A stretch of DNA of 64,000 nucleotides from Pseudomonas rubra (GCF_028656935.1 NZ_JAMDGZ010000017.1:62001-126000); one strand, 5' to 3'. Positions 23,405-34,594 are shown, counted from the stretch's first letter. Numbers and translations: made by a program. The notes: a model not told the origin generated them from the sequence alone.

Positions 23405-24853
23405 TCAGTGCAGGGCCTCTTCGGCCTTCTGGATCGCGGCGAATTCCTCTTCCGGGGTCCCGGCGACCAGATGGTGCCGGCTGTAGAAAGCGAAGTAGGC
23501 AATCAATACTGCATAAATCACCGCAGCGCCAATCACTACCCGCGGGTCGACCAGAAAGCCCGCCACTACTGCAATGCACGCCAGCACTAGGGCCACGCCC
23601 GAGGTAAAGATGCCACCAGGGGTACGGTATGGCCGCTCCATTTTTGGCCGACGGATGCGCAGAGTGATGTGCGCCGCCATCATCAGTACATAAGACAGCG
23701 TAGCGCCGAACACCGCGACCAGGATCAGCAGGTCACCCTGGCCGGTCAGCGACAGGGCGAAACCGATGATCCCGGGGATCACCAGGGCCAGCACCGGGGC
23801 TTTGCTCTTGTTGGTTTCCGAGAGTTTGCGGGGCAGGTAGCCGGCACGGGACAAGGCGAAGATCTGCCGCGAATAGGCGTAGATAATCGAGAAAAAGCTG
23901 GCAATCAGGCCGGCCAGACCAACCAGGTTGACGAAGCCGCCCATCCAGGTCGAGCCGCCGTAGGCTTTCGACAGCGCTTCGACCAGCGGGTTGCCGGAGG
24001 CTTTCAGCGCCTCGGCGCCAGCACCGCCAGGGCCGACCACCAGGATCAGCAGGGCGAAGGCCAGCAGCACCAGCATGGCGCCAATCAGGCCTCGGGGCAG
24101 GTCGCGTTTGGGGTTCTTGGTTTCTTCGGCGGCCAGCGGTACGCCTTCGACGGCGAGAAAGAACCAGATGGCGTAAGGGATTGCCGCCCACACCCCGACA
24201 TAGCCGAACGGCAGGAAGCTGCTGGCGCCGACGGCGTCGGTCTGGGCGATATCGAACAGGTTGTTGACGTCGAAGTGCGGCACCATCGCTACCAGGAACA
24301 CGCCCAGGGCAATGGCCGCCACGGCGGTGATGATGAACATCAGCTTGAGCGCTTCACCCACGCCGAAAATGTGGATGCCGATAAAGATGATGTAGAACGC
24401 CAGGTAGATCATCCAGCCGCCGATGCCGAACAGTGACTGGCAGTAGGCGCCGATGAACACGGCGATGGCCGCCGGAGCGATGGCGTACTCGATGAGGATC
24501 GCGGTACCGGTGAGAAACCCGCCCCAGGGTCCGAACGCGCTGCGGGCAAAGCCGTAGCCGCCGCCGGCGGTGGGGATCATCGATGACAGTTCTGCCAGCG
24601 AGAAGCACATGCACAGGTACATGGTCGCCATCAACAAGGTGGCGAGGAACATGCCGCCCCAGCCACCTTGGGCCAGGCCGAAGTTCCAGCCGGCATAGTC
24701 GCCGGAAATCACATAGGCGACGCCCAGACCGACCAGCAATACCCAGCCGGCGGCGCCCTTTTTCAGTTCACGTTGTTGGAAGTAGTCGGAGCCGACTTTT
24801 TCGAAGTCGACAGAAGAGCCTGCCGGCGCGCTGCCGGTATTATCGCTTGGCAT
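23405..24853 (-). CDS. eat: Ethanolamine permease
   Basis: The 482-residue APC-superfamily transporter has about 12 membrane segments. VLLVGLGVAYVISGDYAGWNFGLAQGG near the N terminus is typical of ethanolamine permeases. WFFLAVEGVPLAAEETKNPKRDLPRG in the middle is the conserved APC segment. It should take up ethanolamine with protons for EutBC. The ATG at 24853 with an AGGTG site is chosen; a GTG nine bases upstream is possible. It lies between the aldehyde dehydrogenase and eutB, all in one orientation. Confidence 0.93.
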   Translation of the reverse strand: MPSDNTGSAPAGSSVDFEKVGSDYFQQRELKKGAAGWVLLVGLGVAYVISGDYAGWNFGLAQGGWGGMFLATLLMATMYLCMCFSLAELSSMIPTAGGGYGFARSAFGPWGGFLTGTAILIEYAIAPAAIAVFIGAYCQSLFGIGGWMIYLAFYIIFIGIHIFGVGEALKLMFIITAVAAIALGVFLVAMVPHFDVNNLFDIAQTDAVGASSFLPFGYVGVWAAIPYAIWFFLAVEGVPLAAEETKNPKRDLPRGLIGAMLVLLAFALLILVVGPGGAGAEALKASGNPLVEALSKAYGGSTWMGGFVNLVGLAGLIASFFSIIYAYSRQIFALSRAGYLPRKLSETNKSKAPVLALVIPGIIGFALSLTGQGDLLILVAVFGATLSYVLMMAAHITLRIRRPKMERPYRTPGGIFTSGVALVLACIAVVAGFLVDPRVVIGAAVIYAVLIAYFAFYSRHHLVAGTPEEEFAAIQKAEEALH

Positions 24854-24963
24854 AAGGTTCACCTGTTGTTTTTATCAATACCGGCGGGTGCCGGTTTGTC
24901 TGGTGATGGTCTAGCAGGAAGCGAGCCAGGGCGGCCCCGGGTCGGAGCCGCGCTGTTGCTCGT

Positions 24964-26484
<1,521 letters not shown>

Positions 26485-26533
26485 GGTGTGTCTCCTGGCT
26501 ATTGTGCTTGTTGGGGGAGGTAAAGAGCATAGA

Positions 26534-26548
26534 GCAAGGGTTGGGCCA
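26534..26548 (-). promoter_or_regulatory. Sigma54 promoter of the exaC-eat-eutBC operon
   Basis: On the minus strand the sequence TGGCCCAACCCTTGC has the GG-N10-GC spacing and matches TGGCAC-N5-TTGC with one change. It lies 50 bases upstream of the exaC start codon. The divergent activator gene encodes a sigma54 enhancer-binding protein. Confidence 0.9.
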
Positions 26549-26631
26549 GTGTTGCCAGCCCCAGATAAATCAAGGGCTTGGCGGTCTTTCGCTGGTGTTG
26601 TAGCCAGGCGCTGTAGCGTGTCTGGCACAGC

Positions 26632-26675
26632 CTGGGTGACACTTTGTACCGTTACTGATACAAGCTGTGACCCAG
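26632..26675. promoter_or_regulatory. Candidate upstream activator site (dyad) for the ethanolamine regulator
   Basis: CTGGGT (26632-26637) and ACCCAG (26670-26675) are outer arms of a dyad whose inner parts (CTTTGTA and TACAAG) are nearly complementary. It lies about 85-140 bases upstream of the sigma54 promoter, the normal position for an enhancer-binding protein. Confidence 0.55.
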
Positions 26676-26750
26676 CGGTCAAGCCAGCATTGCATTGCGC
26701 CGACGGGTGGAGGATGCTGGGCCTGTCTCGTCTGCGGAGAACAATAAAAA

Positions 26751-28703
26751 GTGCAGAGCACTCATCTGAGCCGGCATGCCCGGCAAGTACTCACCGTGAC
26801 CCAGGGCAAGGCTCTGGCTCAGGGCCCCGGCAGCGATCCGTCGATTGTCCGTTCCTGGCTGCGTTGCCTTGAGGACTATCACCTGGACCCGGCCCAGAGC
26901 ATGGCCCCGACCGTGCTCGAGCACGGCCGCGTGCTGGAAAGCCGCGAGCGCTTGCAGCAGGTGCTGCAGATCGCCGGCACCGAGATGAACAGCCTGCACC
27001 AGCAGCTCTCCGGCGCAGGCCACGCGGTGCTGCTCACCGACGCCCGCGGGGTGATCCTCAATTGTGTCACCGCACCGACCGAACGACGCATCTTCGAGCG
27101 CGCCGGGCTGTGGCTCGGTGCCGACTGGAGCGAGGCACGCGAGGGCACCAACGGCATCGGCACCTGCCTGGTCGAGCGTCAGTCGCTGACCATCCATCAG
27201 GGCGAGCACTTCCGTGGCCGCCATACCGGGCTGACCTGCTCGGCCAGCCCGGTGTTCGACCCTCATGGTGAGCTGCTGGCGGTGCTCGATGTGTCGTCTG
27301 CTCGCGCTGAAGTCTCGCGCCAGAGCCAGTTCCACACCATGGCATTGGTCAACCTCTCGGCGAAAATGATCGAGAGCAGTTATTTCCTGCGTAATTTCGA
27401 CAACCAGTTCCTCCTGCGCTTTCATCTACAGGCCGAATCGGTCGGGATGTTCAGTGAGGGGTTGTTGGCGTTCGATGGCGACGGGCGGATCTGTGCGCTC
27501 AACCAGAGTGCCTTGAACCTGCTGGGCACTATCCGTGGCGGTGTACTCGGCAAGCCTGTGGATATGTTCTTCGAGTGCACCCAGGACGAGTTGTTCAGCC
27601 GCGCCACTGCCCAGGCCAGCACCCGTTGGCCGTTGCGCGCCCGGGATGGTCGTGTGTTGTTTGCCAGTTTGCGCGGGCCGGAACGTGCGGCGTTGCCAGC
27701 GGCGGCGCCCTTCATCGCTCCGGCCCAAGCCGGCGGGCAGCCCGCAGGTATTTGCCTGGTCGATCCGGCCCTGCAGAACGATTTTCGCCGCGCCGTACGC
27801 GTGTTTGAACGTGACGTGCCGCTGCTGCTGCGCGGTGAGACGGGTTGCGGCAAGGAGGCCTTCGCCAAAGCCGTGCACCAGGCCAGCCAACGCCGTAACA
27901 AGGCGTTTGTCGCCCTCAACTGTGCGTCGATCCCTGAAAGCCTGATAGAGAGCGAACTGTTCGGCTATCGCGGCGGCAGTTTTACCGGTGCGCGCAAAGA
28001 GGGCATGCGTGGCAAGTTACAGCAGGCCGATGGCGGCACGCTGTTGCTGGATGAGATCGGCGACATGCCGCTGGCCCTGCAGACCCGCCTGTTACGCGTG
28101 CTGGAGGATCGCATGGTGGTGCCCATCGGCGGCGAGGCACAGGCGGTCAATGTGCGCATCATCAGCGCCAGCCACCGTAACCTGCTGGCGCGGGTCGAGG
28201 ATGGCAGTTTCCGGGAAGACCTGTACTACCGCCTCAACGGCCTGGAAGTCGATCTGCCGGCCTTGCGCGAGCGTAGCGACAAGTCGCAGTTGCTCGATTT
28301 CATCCTGGCTGAAGAGGCCGGCGAGCAGGCGGTAACCCTCGATCCTGTGGCGCGGCGGGCGCTGCTGGAGTTTGCCTGGCCGGGTAACGTGCGGCAGTTG
28401 CGAAATGTAATGCGCACATTGGTAGCCCTGTGTGAAGACAACTGCATCGCGTTCGCCGACCTGCCGGCGATTATCTGCGTGGGAGCGGGCTTGCCCCGCG
28501 ATTGCAGTGCGCCAGCCACATCGCATCGCGGGACAAGCCCGCTCCCACAAGCCCCACCTTTGGAGGAAGCTGAACGCAACGCCTTGCTGACGGTCCTGGA
28601 ACAACACCGCTGGCACATGACCCATGTTGCGGCGCAGTTGGGGGTCAGTCGCAATACCTTGTATCGAAAACTTCGCAAACACGGCATTGCCCGGGGCGCC
28701 TGA
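26751..28703 (+). CDS. AcoR-like sigma54 activator (ethanolamine operon) with an in-frame REP element
   Basis: The 650-residue enhancer-binding protein has a GAF-like sensory region at about 60-220 ([23 protein letters not shown]). A second sensory segment follows, then a sigma54 AAA+ domain: Walker A GETGCGKE near 362, GSFTGA near 408 in place of GAFTGA, and Walker [11 protein letters not shown]. The C-terminal Fis-type HTH is [20 protein letters not shown]. Between AAA+ and HTH, residues about 577-600 are encoded by a complete REP palindrome. The GTG start at 26751 has GGAGA ten bases upstream. Divergent exaC-eat-eutBC with a sigma54 promoter makes it the likely ethanolamine regulator. Confidence 0.9.
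   Translation: MQSTHLSRHARQVLTVTQGKALAQGPGSDPSIVRSWLRCLEDYHLDPAQSMAPTVLEHGRVLESRERLQQVLQIAGTEMNSLHQQLSGAGHAVLLTDARGVILNCVTAPTERRIFERAGLWLGADWSEAREGTNGIGTCLVERQSLTIHQGEHFRGRHTGLTCSASPVFDPHGELLAVLDVSSARAEVSRQSQFHTMALVNLSAKMIESSYFLRNFDNQFLLRFHLQAESVGMFSEGLLAFDGDGRICALNQSALNLLGTIRGGVLGKPVDMFFECTQDELFSRATAQASTRWPLRARDGRVLFASLRGPERAALPAAAPFIAPAQAGGQPAGICLVDPALQNDFRRAVRVFERDVPLLLRGETGCGKEAFAKAVHQASQRRNKAFVALNCASIPESLIESELFGYRGGSFTGARKEGMRGKLQQADGGTLLLDEIGDMPLALQTRLLRVLEDRMVVPIGGEAQAVNVRIISASHRNLLARVEDGSFREDLYYRLNGLEVDLPALRERSDKSQLLDFILAEEAGEQAVTLDPVARRALLEFAWPGNVRQLRNVMRTLVALCEDNCIAFADLPAIICVGAGLPRDCSAPATSHRGTSPLPQAPPLEEAERNALLTVLEQHRWHMTHVAAQLGVSRNTLYRKLRKHGIARGA
28479..28548. repeat. REP/BIME element (family A) inside a coding region
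   Basis: The 24-base arms GTGGGAGCGGGCTTGCCCCG... and ...CAAGCCCGCTCCCAC are 22 bases apart and total 70 bp, exactly as in the intergenic copy at 18135-18204. It is translated within the ethanolamine activator as a Gly/Pro/Ser-rich linker. Because 70 is not a multiple of three, neighbouring bases must have compensated. Confidence 0.92.
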
Positions 28704-28769
28704 GCGAAACACAGGATGCGATTTTTCGCGCCCTAGGCTACCCTGCCTCGACGTTTTGCGAGGTCGATC

Positions 28770-30119
28770 ATGCACATTCATATTCTCGGTATTTGCGGCA
28801 CTTTCATGGGTTCGCTGGCCGTGCTGGCCAAGGAGCTTGGTCATCGGGTCACCGGCTCCGATGCCAATGTCTACCCACCGATGAGCACCCAGCTCCAGGC
28901 CCAGGGCATTGAACTGACCCAGGGCTACGATGCCGCTCAACTGGACCCGGCGCCGGACCTGGTGGTGATCGGCAACGCTCTGTCGCGGGGCAACCCTGCA
29001 GTGGAATACGTGCTGAACAAGGGCCTGCCGTACGTCTCTGGCCCGCAGTGGTTGGCCGACCACGTGCTGCAAGGCCGCTGGGTGCTGGCGGTTGCCGGTA
29101 CCCATGGCAAGACCACCACCAGCAGCATGCTTGCCTGGGTGCTGGAACATGCCGGCATGAGCCCGGGCTTCTTGATCGGCGGCGTACCGCAGAATTTCTC
29201 GGTCTCGGCCCGTCTGGGCGGCACACCGTTCTTCGTGGTCGAGGCCGACGAATACGACAGCGCCTTCTTCGACAAACGTTCGAAATTCGTCCATTACCGT
29301 CCGCGCACCGCGATCCTCAACAACCTTGAGTTTGATCATGCGGATATCTTCCCTGACCTGGCAGCCATCGAGCGGCAATTCCATCACTTGGTGCGGACCA
29401 TTCCGAGCGAAGGCCTGGTGATTCACCCGACCACTGAACCTGCCCTGGAGCGGGTCATCAAGATGGGTTGCTGGACGCCGGTGCAGACCACGGGTGTTGG
29501 CGGGCAGTGGCAGGTCAAGTTGCTCAGCGCCGACGGTTCGCGTTTCGAAGTCAGCTTCGAAGGCCAAACCCAGGGCGTGGTCGAGTGGGAGCTGACCGGT
29601 CAGCACAACGTCGCCAACGCGCTGGCCACCCTGGCGGCCGCGCGTCATGTCGGCGTAATGCCGACCATGGGCATTGCCGCGCTCAGTGCGTTCAAAAGCG
29701 TTAAACGCCGGATGGAAAAGGTCGCTGAAGTACAGGGCGTGACCATCTATGACGACTTTGCCCACCACCCGACGGCGATTGCCACTACTCTCGACGGCCT
29801 GCGCAAGCGCATCGGCGACGCGCCGTTGATTGCGGTGATCGAGCCGCGCTCCAACTCGATGAAGCTTGGTGCTCACCGTGATGGCTTGCCCGAGAGTGTC
29901 AACGATGCCGACCAGGTGATCTGGTACGCACCGCCGAACCTGGGCTGGGACCTGGCTGGCACCGCCGCCGAATGCAAGGTACCCGCTGTGGTCGCCGACA
30001 GCCTTGAAGCCATCATCGAGCGGGTCAAGAGCCAGGCCAAGCCCGGCACCCAGGTGGTGATCATGAGCAACGGCGGCTTTGGCGGCCTGCATGGCAAGTT
30101 GGCCGAGGCGCTGAAATGA
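28770..30119 (+). CDS. mpl: Muropeptide ligase (UDP-MurNAc:tripeptide ligase)
   Basis: The 449-residue Mur-ligase-family enzyme has an N-terminal Rossmann start ([21 protein letters not shown]), the ATP loop AGTHGKTTT near residue 110, and the central [27 protein letters not shown] comes later. Mpl attaches recycled L-Ala-D-Glu-mDAP tripeptide to UDP-MurNAc and so bypasses MurC/D/E in the cytosol. It overlaps ubiX by ATGA. LdcA and other recycling or cell-wall enzymes are encoded later in this window. Confidence 0.96.
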   Translation: MHIHILGICGTFMGSLAVLAKELGHRVTGSDANVYPPMSTQLQAQGIELTQGYDAAQLDPAPDLVVIGNALSRGNPAVEYVLNKGLPYVSGPQWLADHVLQGRWVLAVAGTHGKTTTSSMLAWVLEHAGMSPGFLIGGVPQNFSVSARLGGTPFFVVEADEYDSAFFDKRSKFVHYRPRTAILNNLEFDHADIFPDLAAIERQFHHLVRTIPSEGLVIHPTTEPALERVIKMGCWTPVQTTGVGGQWQVKLLSADGSRFEVSFEGQTQGVVEWELTGQHNVANALATLAAARHVGVMPTMGIAALSAFKSVKRRMEKVAEVQGVTIYDDFAHHPTAIATTLDGLRKRIGDAPLIAVIEPRSNSMKLGAHRDGLPESVNDADQVIWYAPPNLGWDLAGTAAECKVPAVVADSLEAIIERVKSQAKPGTQVVIMSNGGFGGLHGKLAEALK

Positions 30120-30745
30120 GCGGGCCGCAACGCATCACGCTGGCCATGACCGGGGCTTCGGGAGCGCAATATGGGCTGCGCTTGCTCGATTGCCTGGTGC
30201 GCGAAGACCGCGAGGTGCATTTTCTGATCTCCAAGGCCGCACAACTGGTCATGGCCACCGAGACTGATGTGTTGCTGCCGGCCAAGCCGCAGGCCATGCA
30301 AGCCTTTCTCACCGAGTACACCGGCGCCGCCGCCGGGCAGATTCGCGTGTATGGCAAGGAAGACTGGATGTCGCCGGTAGCCTCGGGCTCCGGTGCGCCG
30401 GCGGCGATGGTGGTGGTGCCATGCTCCACCGGCACCCTGTCGGCAATCGCCACCGGTGCCTGCAACAACCTCATCGAGCGGGCCGCAGATGTCACCTTGA
30501 AGGAGCGGCGGCAGCTGATTCTGGTGCCACGCGAAGCGCCGTTCTCGACCATTCACCTTGAGAACATGCTCAAGTTGTCGAACATGGGCGCGGTGATTTT
30601 GCCGGCGGCGCCGGGGTTCTATCATCAGCCGCAAACCATCGACGACCTCATCGACTTTGTCGTTGCGCGGATTCTCAATCTGCTGGACATCCCTCAGGAC
30701 ATGTTGCCGCGTTGGGGCGAGCATCATTTTGGCGCCGATGAATGA
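30116..30745 (+). CDS. ubiX: Flavin prenyltransferase
   Basis: The 209-residue protein has the FMN-binding start [19 protein letters not shown]. The family segment [35 protein letters not shown] is recognisable in pieces, as is [18 protein letters not shown]. UbiX makes prenylated FMN, the cofactor of the UbiD decarboxylase in ubiquinone synthesis. It is translationally coupled to mpl upstream and to the lipoprotein gene downstream, each by a four-base overlap. Confidence 0.96.
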   Translation: MSGPQRITLAMTGASGAQYGLRLLDCLVREDREVHFLISKAAQLVMATETDVLLPAKPQAMQAFLTEYTGAAAGQIRVYGKEDWMSPVASGSGAPAAMVVVPCSTGTLSAIATGACNNLIERAADVTLKERRQLILVPREAPFSTIHLENMLKLSNMGAVILPAAPGFYHQPQTIDDLIDFVVARILNLLDIPQDMLPRWGEHHFGADE

Positions 30746-31029
30746 AGCGCCTGCTTGGCGTAGCGCTACTGTGCGTGCTGGCTAGTGGTTGCGCCAGCGT
30801 GCGCACACTGGATGCCGCCAAGCCCGGGGCGCCGCTGGTGTATGCCGGTACGCGGCTGGATTTGTACGCCATGCAGGGAGGCTGTTGCGCGATGGACCGC
30901 TTTGGCGCCGAGGCACCCACGTATCCGGGGCTGGATCTGCCGGGCAGTGCGCTGCTCGATACCGTGTTGCTGCCGCTATCGGTGTTGACCGCGCTGGGGG
31001 TTGGGTTTCAAGCGACTGGCGGGTTGTAG
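30742..31029 (+). CDS. YceK/YidQ-like small lipoprotein
   Basis: The 95-residue protein has a signal peptide with lipobox LASGCAS, so it should be lipidated at Cys near residue 17. The mature part contains [14 protein letters not shown] and a hydrophobic [22 protein letters not shown] near the C terminus, the pattern of the YceK/YidQ (DUF1375) family. Its function is unknown. The ATGA overlap with ubiX suggests it is simply the last gene of the mpl transcript. Confidence 0.82.
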   Translation: MKRLLGVALLCVLASGCASVRTLDAAKPGAPLVYAGTRLDLYAMQGGCCAMDRFGAEAPTYPGLDLPGSALLDTVLLPLSVLTALGVGFQATGGL

Positions 31030-31040
31030 CGGTTGGCCTC

Positions 31041-31107
31041 ATCGCCGGCAACGCCGGCTCCCACAGGGAAGTGTAAATCCTTGTGGGAGCTGGCCTTGCC
31101 AGCGATG
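31041..31107. repeat. REP-type element (family B, imperfect)
   Basis: ATCGCCGGCAACGCCGGCTCCCACA and TTGTGGGAGCTGGCCTTGCCAGCGAT are imperfect inverted arms between two convergent genes. A short GGGCTGC-AAA-GCAGCCC hairpin follows at 31108-31124. Together they probably end both transcripts. Confidence 0.75.
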
Positions 31108-31129
31108 GGCTGCAAAGCAGCCCCAGGTT

Positions 31130-31771
31130 CTATTTGCCCAACCTGCGCAACTCATCGGACTCGACTATCCGAATCCCGTCCTGTTCTTCCAGCGCCAGGC
31201 GCCACAACGCCCGGGCCAGCTGACAGGCTTCTATCCCCCGGTATTTCCCCGGAATCAGTTTGGAAAAGGGACCGGCCAGTCTCTCCGACAGCCGCGGCTC
31301 GATACGATCACCCAGTAGCAACGAGGGCCGGGCGATGGTCAGTTGCGGCCAGTCCTGGGCTTTGAGTGCCGCTTCCATTTCGCCTTTGACCCGGTTGTAG
31401 AAGATTGGCGATCTTCGGTCGGCACCCAGGGCACTGACCACCAGCAGGTGCCGTGCACCCATTTCCCGGGCGCGTTTGCCGAAGGCGACGACCATGTCCA
31501 GGTCGACCGCGCGAAAGGCCGGTTCTGATCCTGCCTGCTTGATGGTGGTACCCAGGCAGCAGAAAGCGATGTCGACACGGCCTGCCAGTTGCGGGAGAAA
31601 CACCGCCGGGTCACCCACCGGATTTTCCAGGTGCGGGTGTTCGGCCAGTGGACGACGGGTTGGGGCCAATACGCGGCTGACGGTAGGCTCGTTGAGCAGC
31701 CGATCAAGTAAGTGTTCACCGGTGAGACCGGTGGCTCCGGCAAGCAGGATGTGCTGAGGCGTCAAGTACAT
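31130..31771 (-). CDS. Atypical SDR, NAD(P)-binding protein
   Basis: The 213-residue protein starts with a Rossmann motif [36 protein letters not shown] and [26 protein letters not shown] follow, carrying a Ser and a Tyr-X3-Lys-like pattern (YNRVKGE). It resembles the HTATIP2/TIP30-like atypical short-chain dehydrogenase group of one-domain proteins. The substrate is unknown. It is 26 bases upstream of the MORN/C13 gene's 3' end on the same strand but probably has its own promoter. Confidence 0.85.
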   Translation of the reverse strand: MYLTPQHILLAGATGLTGEHLLDRLLNEPTVSRVLAPTRRPLAEHPHLENPVGDPAVFLPQLAGRVDIAFCCLGTTIKQAGSEPAFRAVDLDMVVAFGKRAREMGARHLLVVSALGADRRSPIFYNRVKGEMEAALKAQDWPQLTIARPSLLLGDRIEPRLSERLAGPFSKLIPGKYRGIEACQLARALWRLALEEQDGIRIVESDELRRLGK

Positions 31772-31797
31772 GATGTCTCTCCCTTGATACAGTCAGC

Positions 31798-33528
31798 TTA
31801 GTGGTTGCTCGCATTTTTTGCATGTTCTGTCTGTTGCTCGCCGCCACTTTGCAATGCCTTGCGCGCCTGCTGTTGGCGTAGCCGTTGCCAGTGTTCGAGT
31901 ACTGCCTTCGGCGCCCATATCTGCGGTTCGGAGGCGTCGAAACCTTCTATCGACTCGCGTTGCGAAACACTCGCCTTGGCCAGCTCGAACGCTTGCTGCA
32001 GGTCGTCGGTCTGGTTGAGTGCCTGGGCGAACAGGGCGTCGCCGAAATAGGTGAAGTTGGCTTCTTCGGAACAACCGAACGACACCCGGTCCGCCCGTGA
32101 GGCGGTGATGATCAGGGTCCGCTCATCTTTGAGCGGGGCGATATAGCCCCCGGAGTAACAGGCCGAGATGACAATGATCTTGTCGCGCTCCTTGAGCGGC
32201 GCCAGGGTCGCGGCCAGGGCATCGGCGGGCAGGTCGGAGAGTTGCAGGCGCGGTTGGTCGAGCACCAGTTCGTGCTCATGGCTGCCGTGGCTGGTCAGGT
32301 AGATGAATACCAGGTCTTCCGGGCCGCTGCGCTTGGCCAGGGTGCGCACGGCGCGAGCGAGGTTCTCGCGGGTGGCCATGGGCCGGTCGAAGAGGTGGTC
32401 GCGGTGGTTGACCAGGCTGACCTGGCCGATGGCGCCAAAGCGGCTCTTGAGCATGTTGCTGACGTAATCGGCCTCACGCAGGAACACGCTTTGCTTGCCA
32501 TCGCCACCCAAGGCCAGGCTGTAGAGTTCGATGTCCGGAGTTGAAGCTGGCACTTTGGCCAGTGCTTGTTCAAGCAGCGTGCCTTGGTTGAGCAGCGCCA
32601 GCTCCAGCGGGTCGGGCAGCAGCTTGCCGTGTTCGTCGCGCACGCGCTGGCCGTTGAGCCACAGGCCGCTTTCGCTGCGCCCGTCGATCAGGGTCAGGCG
32701 GCCATTGCCCTGATAAGTGTCGTTCTCGAAGCCGCCGACATAGAAGCTGCCGTCAGGCAATTGCAGGTGACCGGTGCCGGAAAAGCGCCAGTCGCTGAAG
32801 GTACCTTTGTAGTGGCTGCCGTCGCTGCCGATCAGCTCGCCCTTGCCGCTGAGCGAGCCGTCCTTGAACTGACCGATCCACACATCGCCGTCGGCGTTTT
32901 CGTAACGGCCACGGCCTTCCAGACGGTTGTCGTGAAAGGCGCCAATGTACTGATCGCCTTCGGCGCTGTTGAAGGTGCCGCTGCCTTCGAGCTGGCCGTT
33001 GACGAAATGCCCACTGAACTGGTTGCCGCTGGCGTCGCTGCGGATGCCTTCGCCATTGGGTTGGCCACGGGCGAACAGGCCCTGGTACTGGCTGCCATCG
33101 GCGAGTTCGAGATGGCCGGCGCCGTTGTACTGATCGTCCTTGAACTGGCCGCGGTAGAGCAGGCCGGGTTCCTTCAGGGTGCCTTCGCCATCACGGCGAC
33201 CGAGCTTGAACCCGCCGGTAAAACTGCTGCCCGGGGTTTTCAGGGTGCCCAGGCCGTGGAACAGGCCTTGCTGGAACTGGCCGCGGTAGACCTCGCCATT
33301 GCTGCCGTGCCATTCGCCCTGACCGTGCCACTGGCCATTGAGAAAATTGCCTTGGTACCAGCTGCCATTGGGGTAGTCGATGCGCCCGGCCCCTTGCAGC
33401 AGGCCGTTGACGACCTCGCCACGATAGCGGCCGCCATCGGGCAGGCGTGCGTCGGCGGGCGACAAGGGTTCACCGTCACCGCAGGCGGCCAGCAGCAGGG
33501 TCAGGGCAAGGGGAACAAGTAGGCGCAT
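31798..33528 (-). CDS. MORN-repeat lipoprotein with C-terminal C13 (legumain-like) peptidase domain
   Basis: The 576-residue protein has a lipoprotein signal (LLLAACGDG). About ten MORN-type repeats follow at residues 30-300, in the pattern YRGxFxxGxxxGxG. A caspase-fold C13 domain comes next with catalytic His414 in TSHGS and Cys457 in SACYSGG. It should be membrane-anchored and exposed to the periplasm or outside. The natural substrate is unknown; MORN repeats often bind lipids or act as scaffolds. The ATG at 33528 starts the signal peptide but lacks a clear ribosome site; the upstream extension is not signal-like. The domain pair is unusual enough to note. Confidence 0.85.
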   Translation of the reverse strand: MRLLVPLALTLLLAACGDGEPLSPADARLPDGGRYRGEVVNGLLQGAGRIDYPNGSWYQGNFLNGQWHGQGEWHGSNGEVYRGQFQQGLFHGLGTLKTPGSSFTGGFKLGRRDGEGTLKEPGLLYRGQFKDDQYNGAGHLELADGSQYQGLFARGQPNGEGIRSDASGNQFSGHFVNGQLEGSGTFNSAEGDQYIGAFHDNRLEGRGRYENADGDVWIGQFKDGSLSGKGELIGSDGSHYKGTFSDWRFSGTGHLQLPDGSFYVGGFENDTYQGNGRLTLIDGRSESGLWLNGQRVRDEHGKLLPDPLELALLNQGTLLEQALAKVPASTPDIELYSLALGGDGKQSVFLREADYVSNMLKSRFGAIGQVSLVNHRDHLFDRPMATRENLARAVRTLAKRSGPEDLVFIYLTSHGSHEHELVLDQPRLQLSDLPADALAATLAPLKERDKIIVISACYSGGYIAPLKDERTLIITASRADRVSFGCSEEANFTYFGDALFAQALNQTDDLQQAFELAKASVSQRESIEGFDASEPQIWAPKAVLEHWQRLRQQQARKALQSGGEQQTEHAKNASNH

Positions 33529-33575
33529 GGCGGGGTCCGGACGAGTGAGGCCCCGAGTATGCCGCACAAAGCGGC

Positions 33576-33606
33576 GGGTGAAACAGTCGTCAGGACGGTT
33601 TCACCC
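33576..33606. repeat. Inverted repeat between the MaoC and MORN/C13 genes
   Basis: GGGTGAAAC (33576-33584) and GTTTCACCC (33598-33606) are perfect 9-base arms with a 13-base loop, twelve bases beyond the MaoC stop. It may end the MaoC transcript; no T-run follows. Confidence 0.5.
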
Positions 33607-33617
33607 CCATGCCGGAC

Positions 33618-34073
33618 TCAGACGAAGCAGAGCGTCAGCGGTTCGGCAATGTAGGCGGGCTTTTCCTGGCCTTCGATTTCCAGGGTGGCAGTAATCTTGA
33701 GCAGCCATTGGCCGGGCTTCTTCTCGGTGGCATCGGTCAGGTCGACCTTGAGCCGCACCTTGCTATCGACCTTCACCGGCTGGACGAAGCGCACACTGTC
33801 CAGGCCATAGTTGACGACCATTTTCAAACCTTCAGGCAAGACCACGAGGCCTTCCATCAGCTTGGGAATCAGCGACAGGGTGAGAAAACCGTGAGCGATG
33901 GTGCTGCCAAATGGCGTTTTTGCCGCCTTGATCGGGTCGACATGGATGAACTGAAAGTCGCCGGTTGCCTCGGCAAACAGGTTGATGCGGTCTTGATCGA
34001 TGGTCAGCCATTCGGAACGTCCCAGTTCCTTTCCAACGTACTGCGAAAGCTCTGCAACAGGTACATAGGGCAT
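33618..34073 (-). CDS. MaoC-like (R)-specific hydratase
   Basis: The 151-residue hot-dog-fold protein has the MaoC hydratase motif FAEATGDFQFIHVDPIKA with Asp and His, then PFGSTIAHGFLTLSL. Such enzymes hydrate or dehydrate enoyl-CoA esters in the cytosol; the chain length preferred is unknown. The GGAGAG site lies just upstream of the ATG at 34073. It is transcribed away from the CidA/LrgB genes. Confidence 0.9.
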   Translation of the reverse strand: MPYVPVAELSQYVGKELGRSEWLTIDQDRINLFAEATGDFQFIHVDPIKAAKTPFGSTIAHGFLTLSLIPKLMEGLVVLPEGLKMVVNYGLDSVRFVQPVKVDSKVRLKVDLTDATEKKPGQWLLKITATLEIEGQEKPAYIAEPLTLCFV

Positions 34074-34231
34074 TTTGACTCTCCAGGTTGTCTTTGATTT
34101 TCTTATGACTTCGGCAGATTCGAAGCCCTAAGATCAGCACGCCCGCTGGATGCGGTCAAGTCGGCCAAACTTGGCTTATAGGCCGGTCGTTAGCGTGCTT
34201 ATAATGGCCGCCAGGCCTCAAGGAGATGCTT

Positions 34232-34594
34232 ATGCTGTTGCGTGGTTTGACCTGGCTGGTGCTGTTCCAGTTGCTCGGGACGGCGATCAATCACTTGTTC
34301 GTGCCGATCCTGCCGGGGCCGATCATCGGCCTGCTGTTGCTGCTGGTGTTCCTGATGCTGCGTGGCGAGGTGGGCGCGCCCTTGAGCGAGGCGGCCAACA
34401 GCCTGCTGCGCTACCTGCCGTTGTTGCTGGTGCCGCCGGCGGTGGGGGTGATGGTCTACGCCGCCGACATCGCCGCAGATTTCTGGGCCATTGTCGGCGC
34501 CCTGGTGCTGTCGGCGTTGCTCACCCTGGTGTTCGTCGGCGTGCTGATGCACAAGCTGATCGCCCGCCAGGGCACACATGAGGAGCAGCCATGA
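34232..34594 (+). CDS. CidA/LrgA-family membrane protein
   Basis: The roughly 120-residue holin-like protein has four membrane segments: LLRGLTWLVLFQLLGTAIN, ILPGPIIGLLLLLVFLML, YLPLLLVPPAVGVMVY and the last helix. The LFVPILPGPIIG segment is the CidA/LrgA hallmark. With the LrgB partner it is thought to influence murein hydrolase export, pyruvate transport or cell death. The ATG at 34232 has AAGGAG at optimal distance, six bases; the ATG at 34226 is too close to it. Confidence 0.9.
   Translation: MLLRGLTWLVLFQLLGTAINHLFVPILPGPIIGLLLLLVFLMLRGEVGAPLSEAANSLLRYLPLLLVPPAVGVMVYAADIAADFWAIVGALVLSALLTLVFVGVLMHKLIARQGTHEEQP

Noticed and set aside
28092..30092. A 666-residue open frame antisense to the ethanolamine activator and mpl
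   Set aside because: It spans two real genes on the other strand and shows no motifs or ribosome site.
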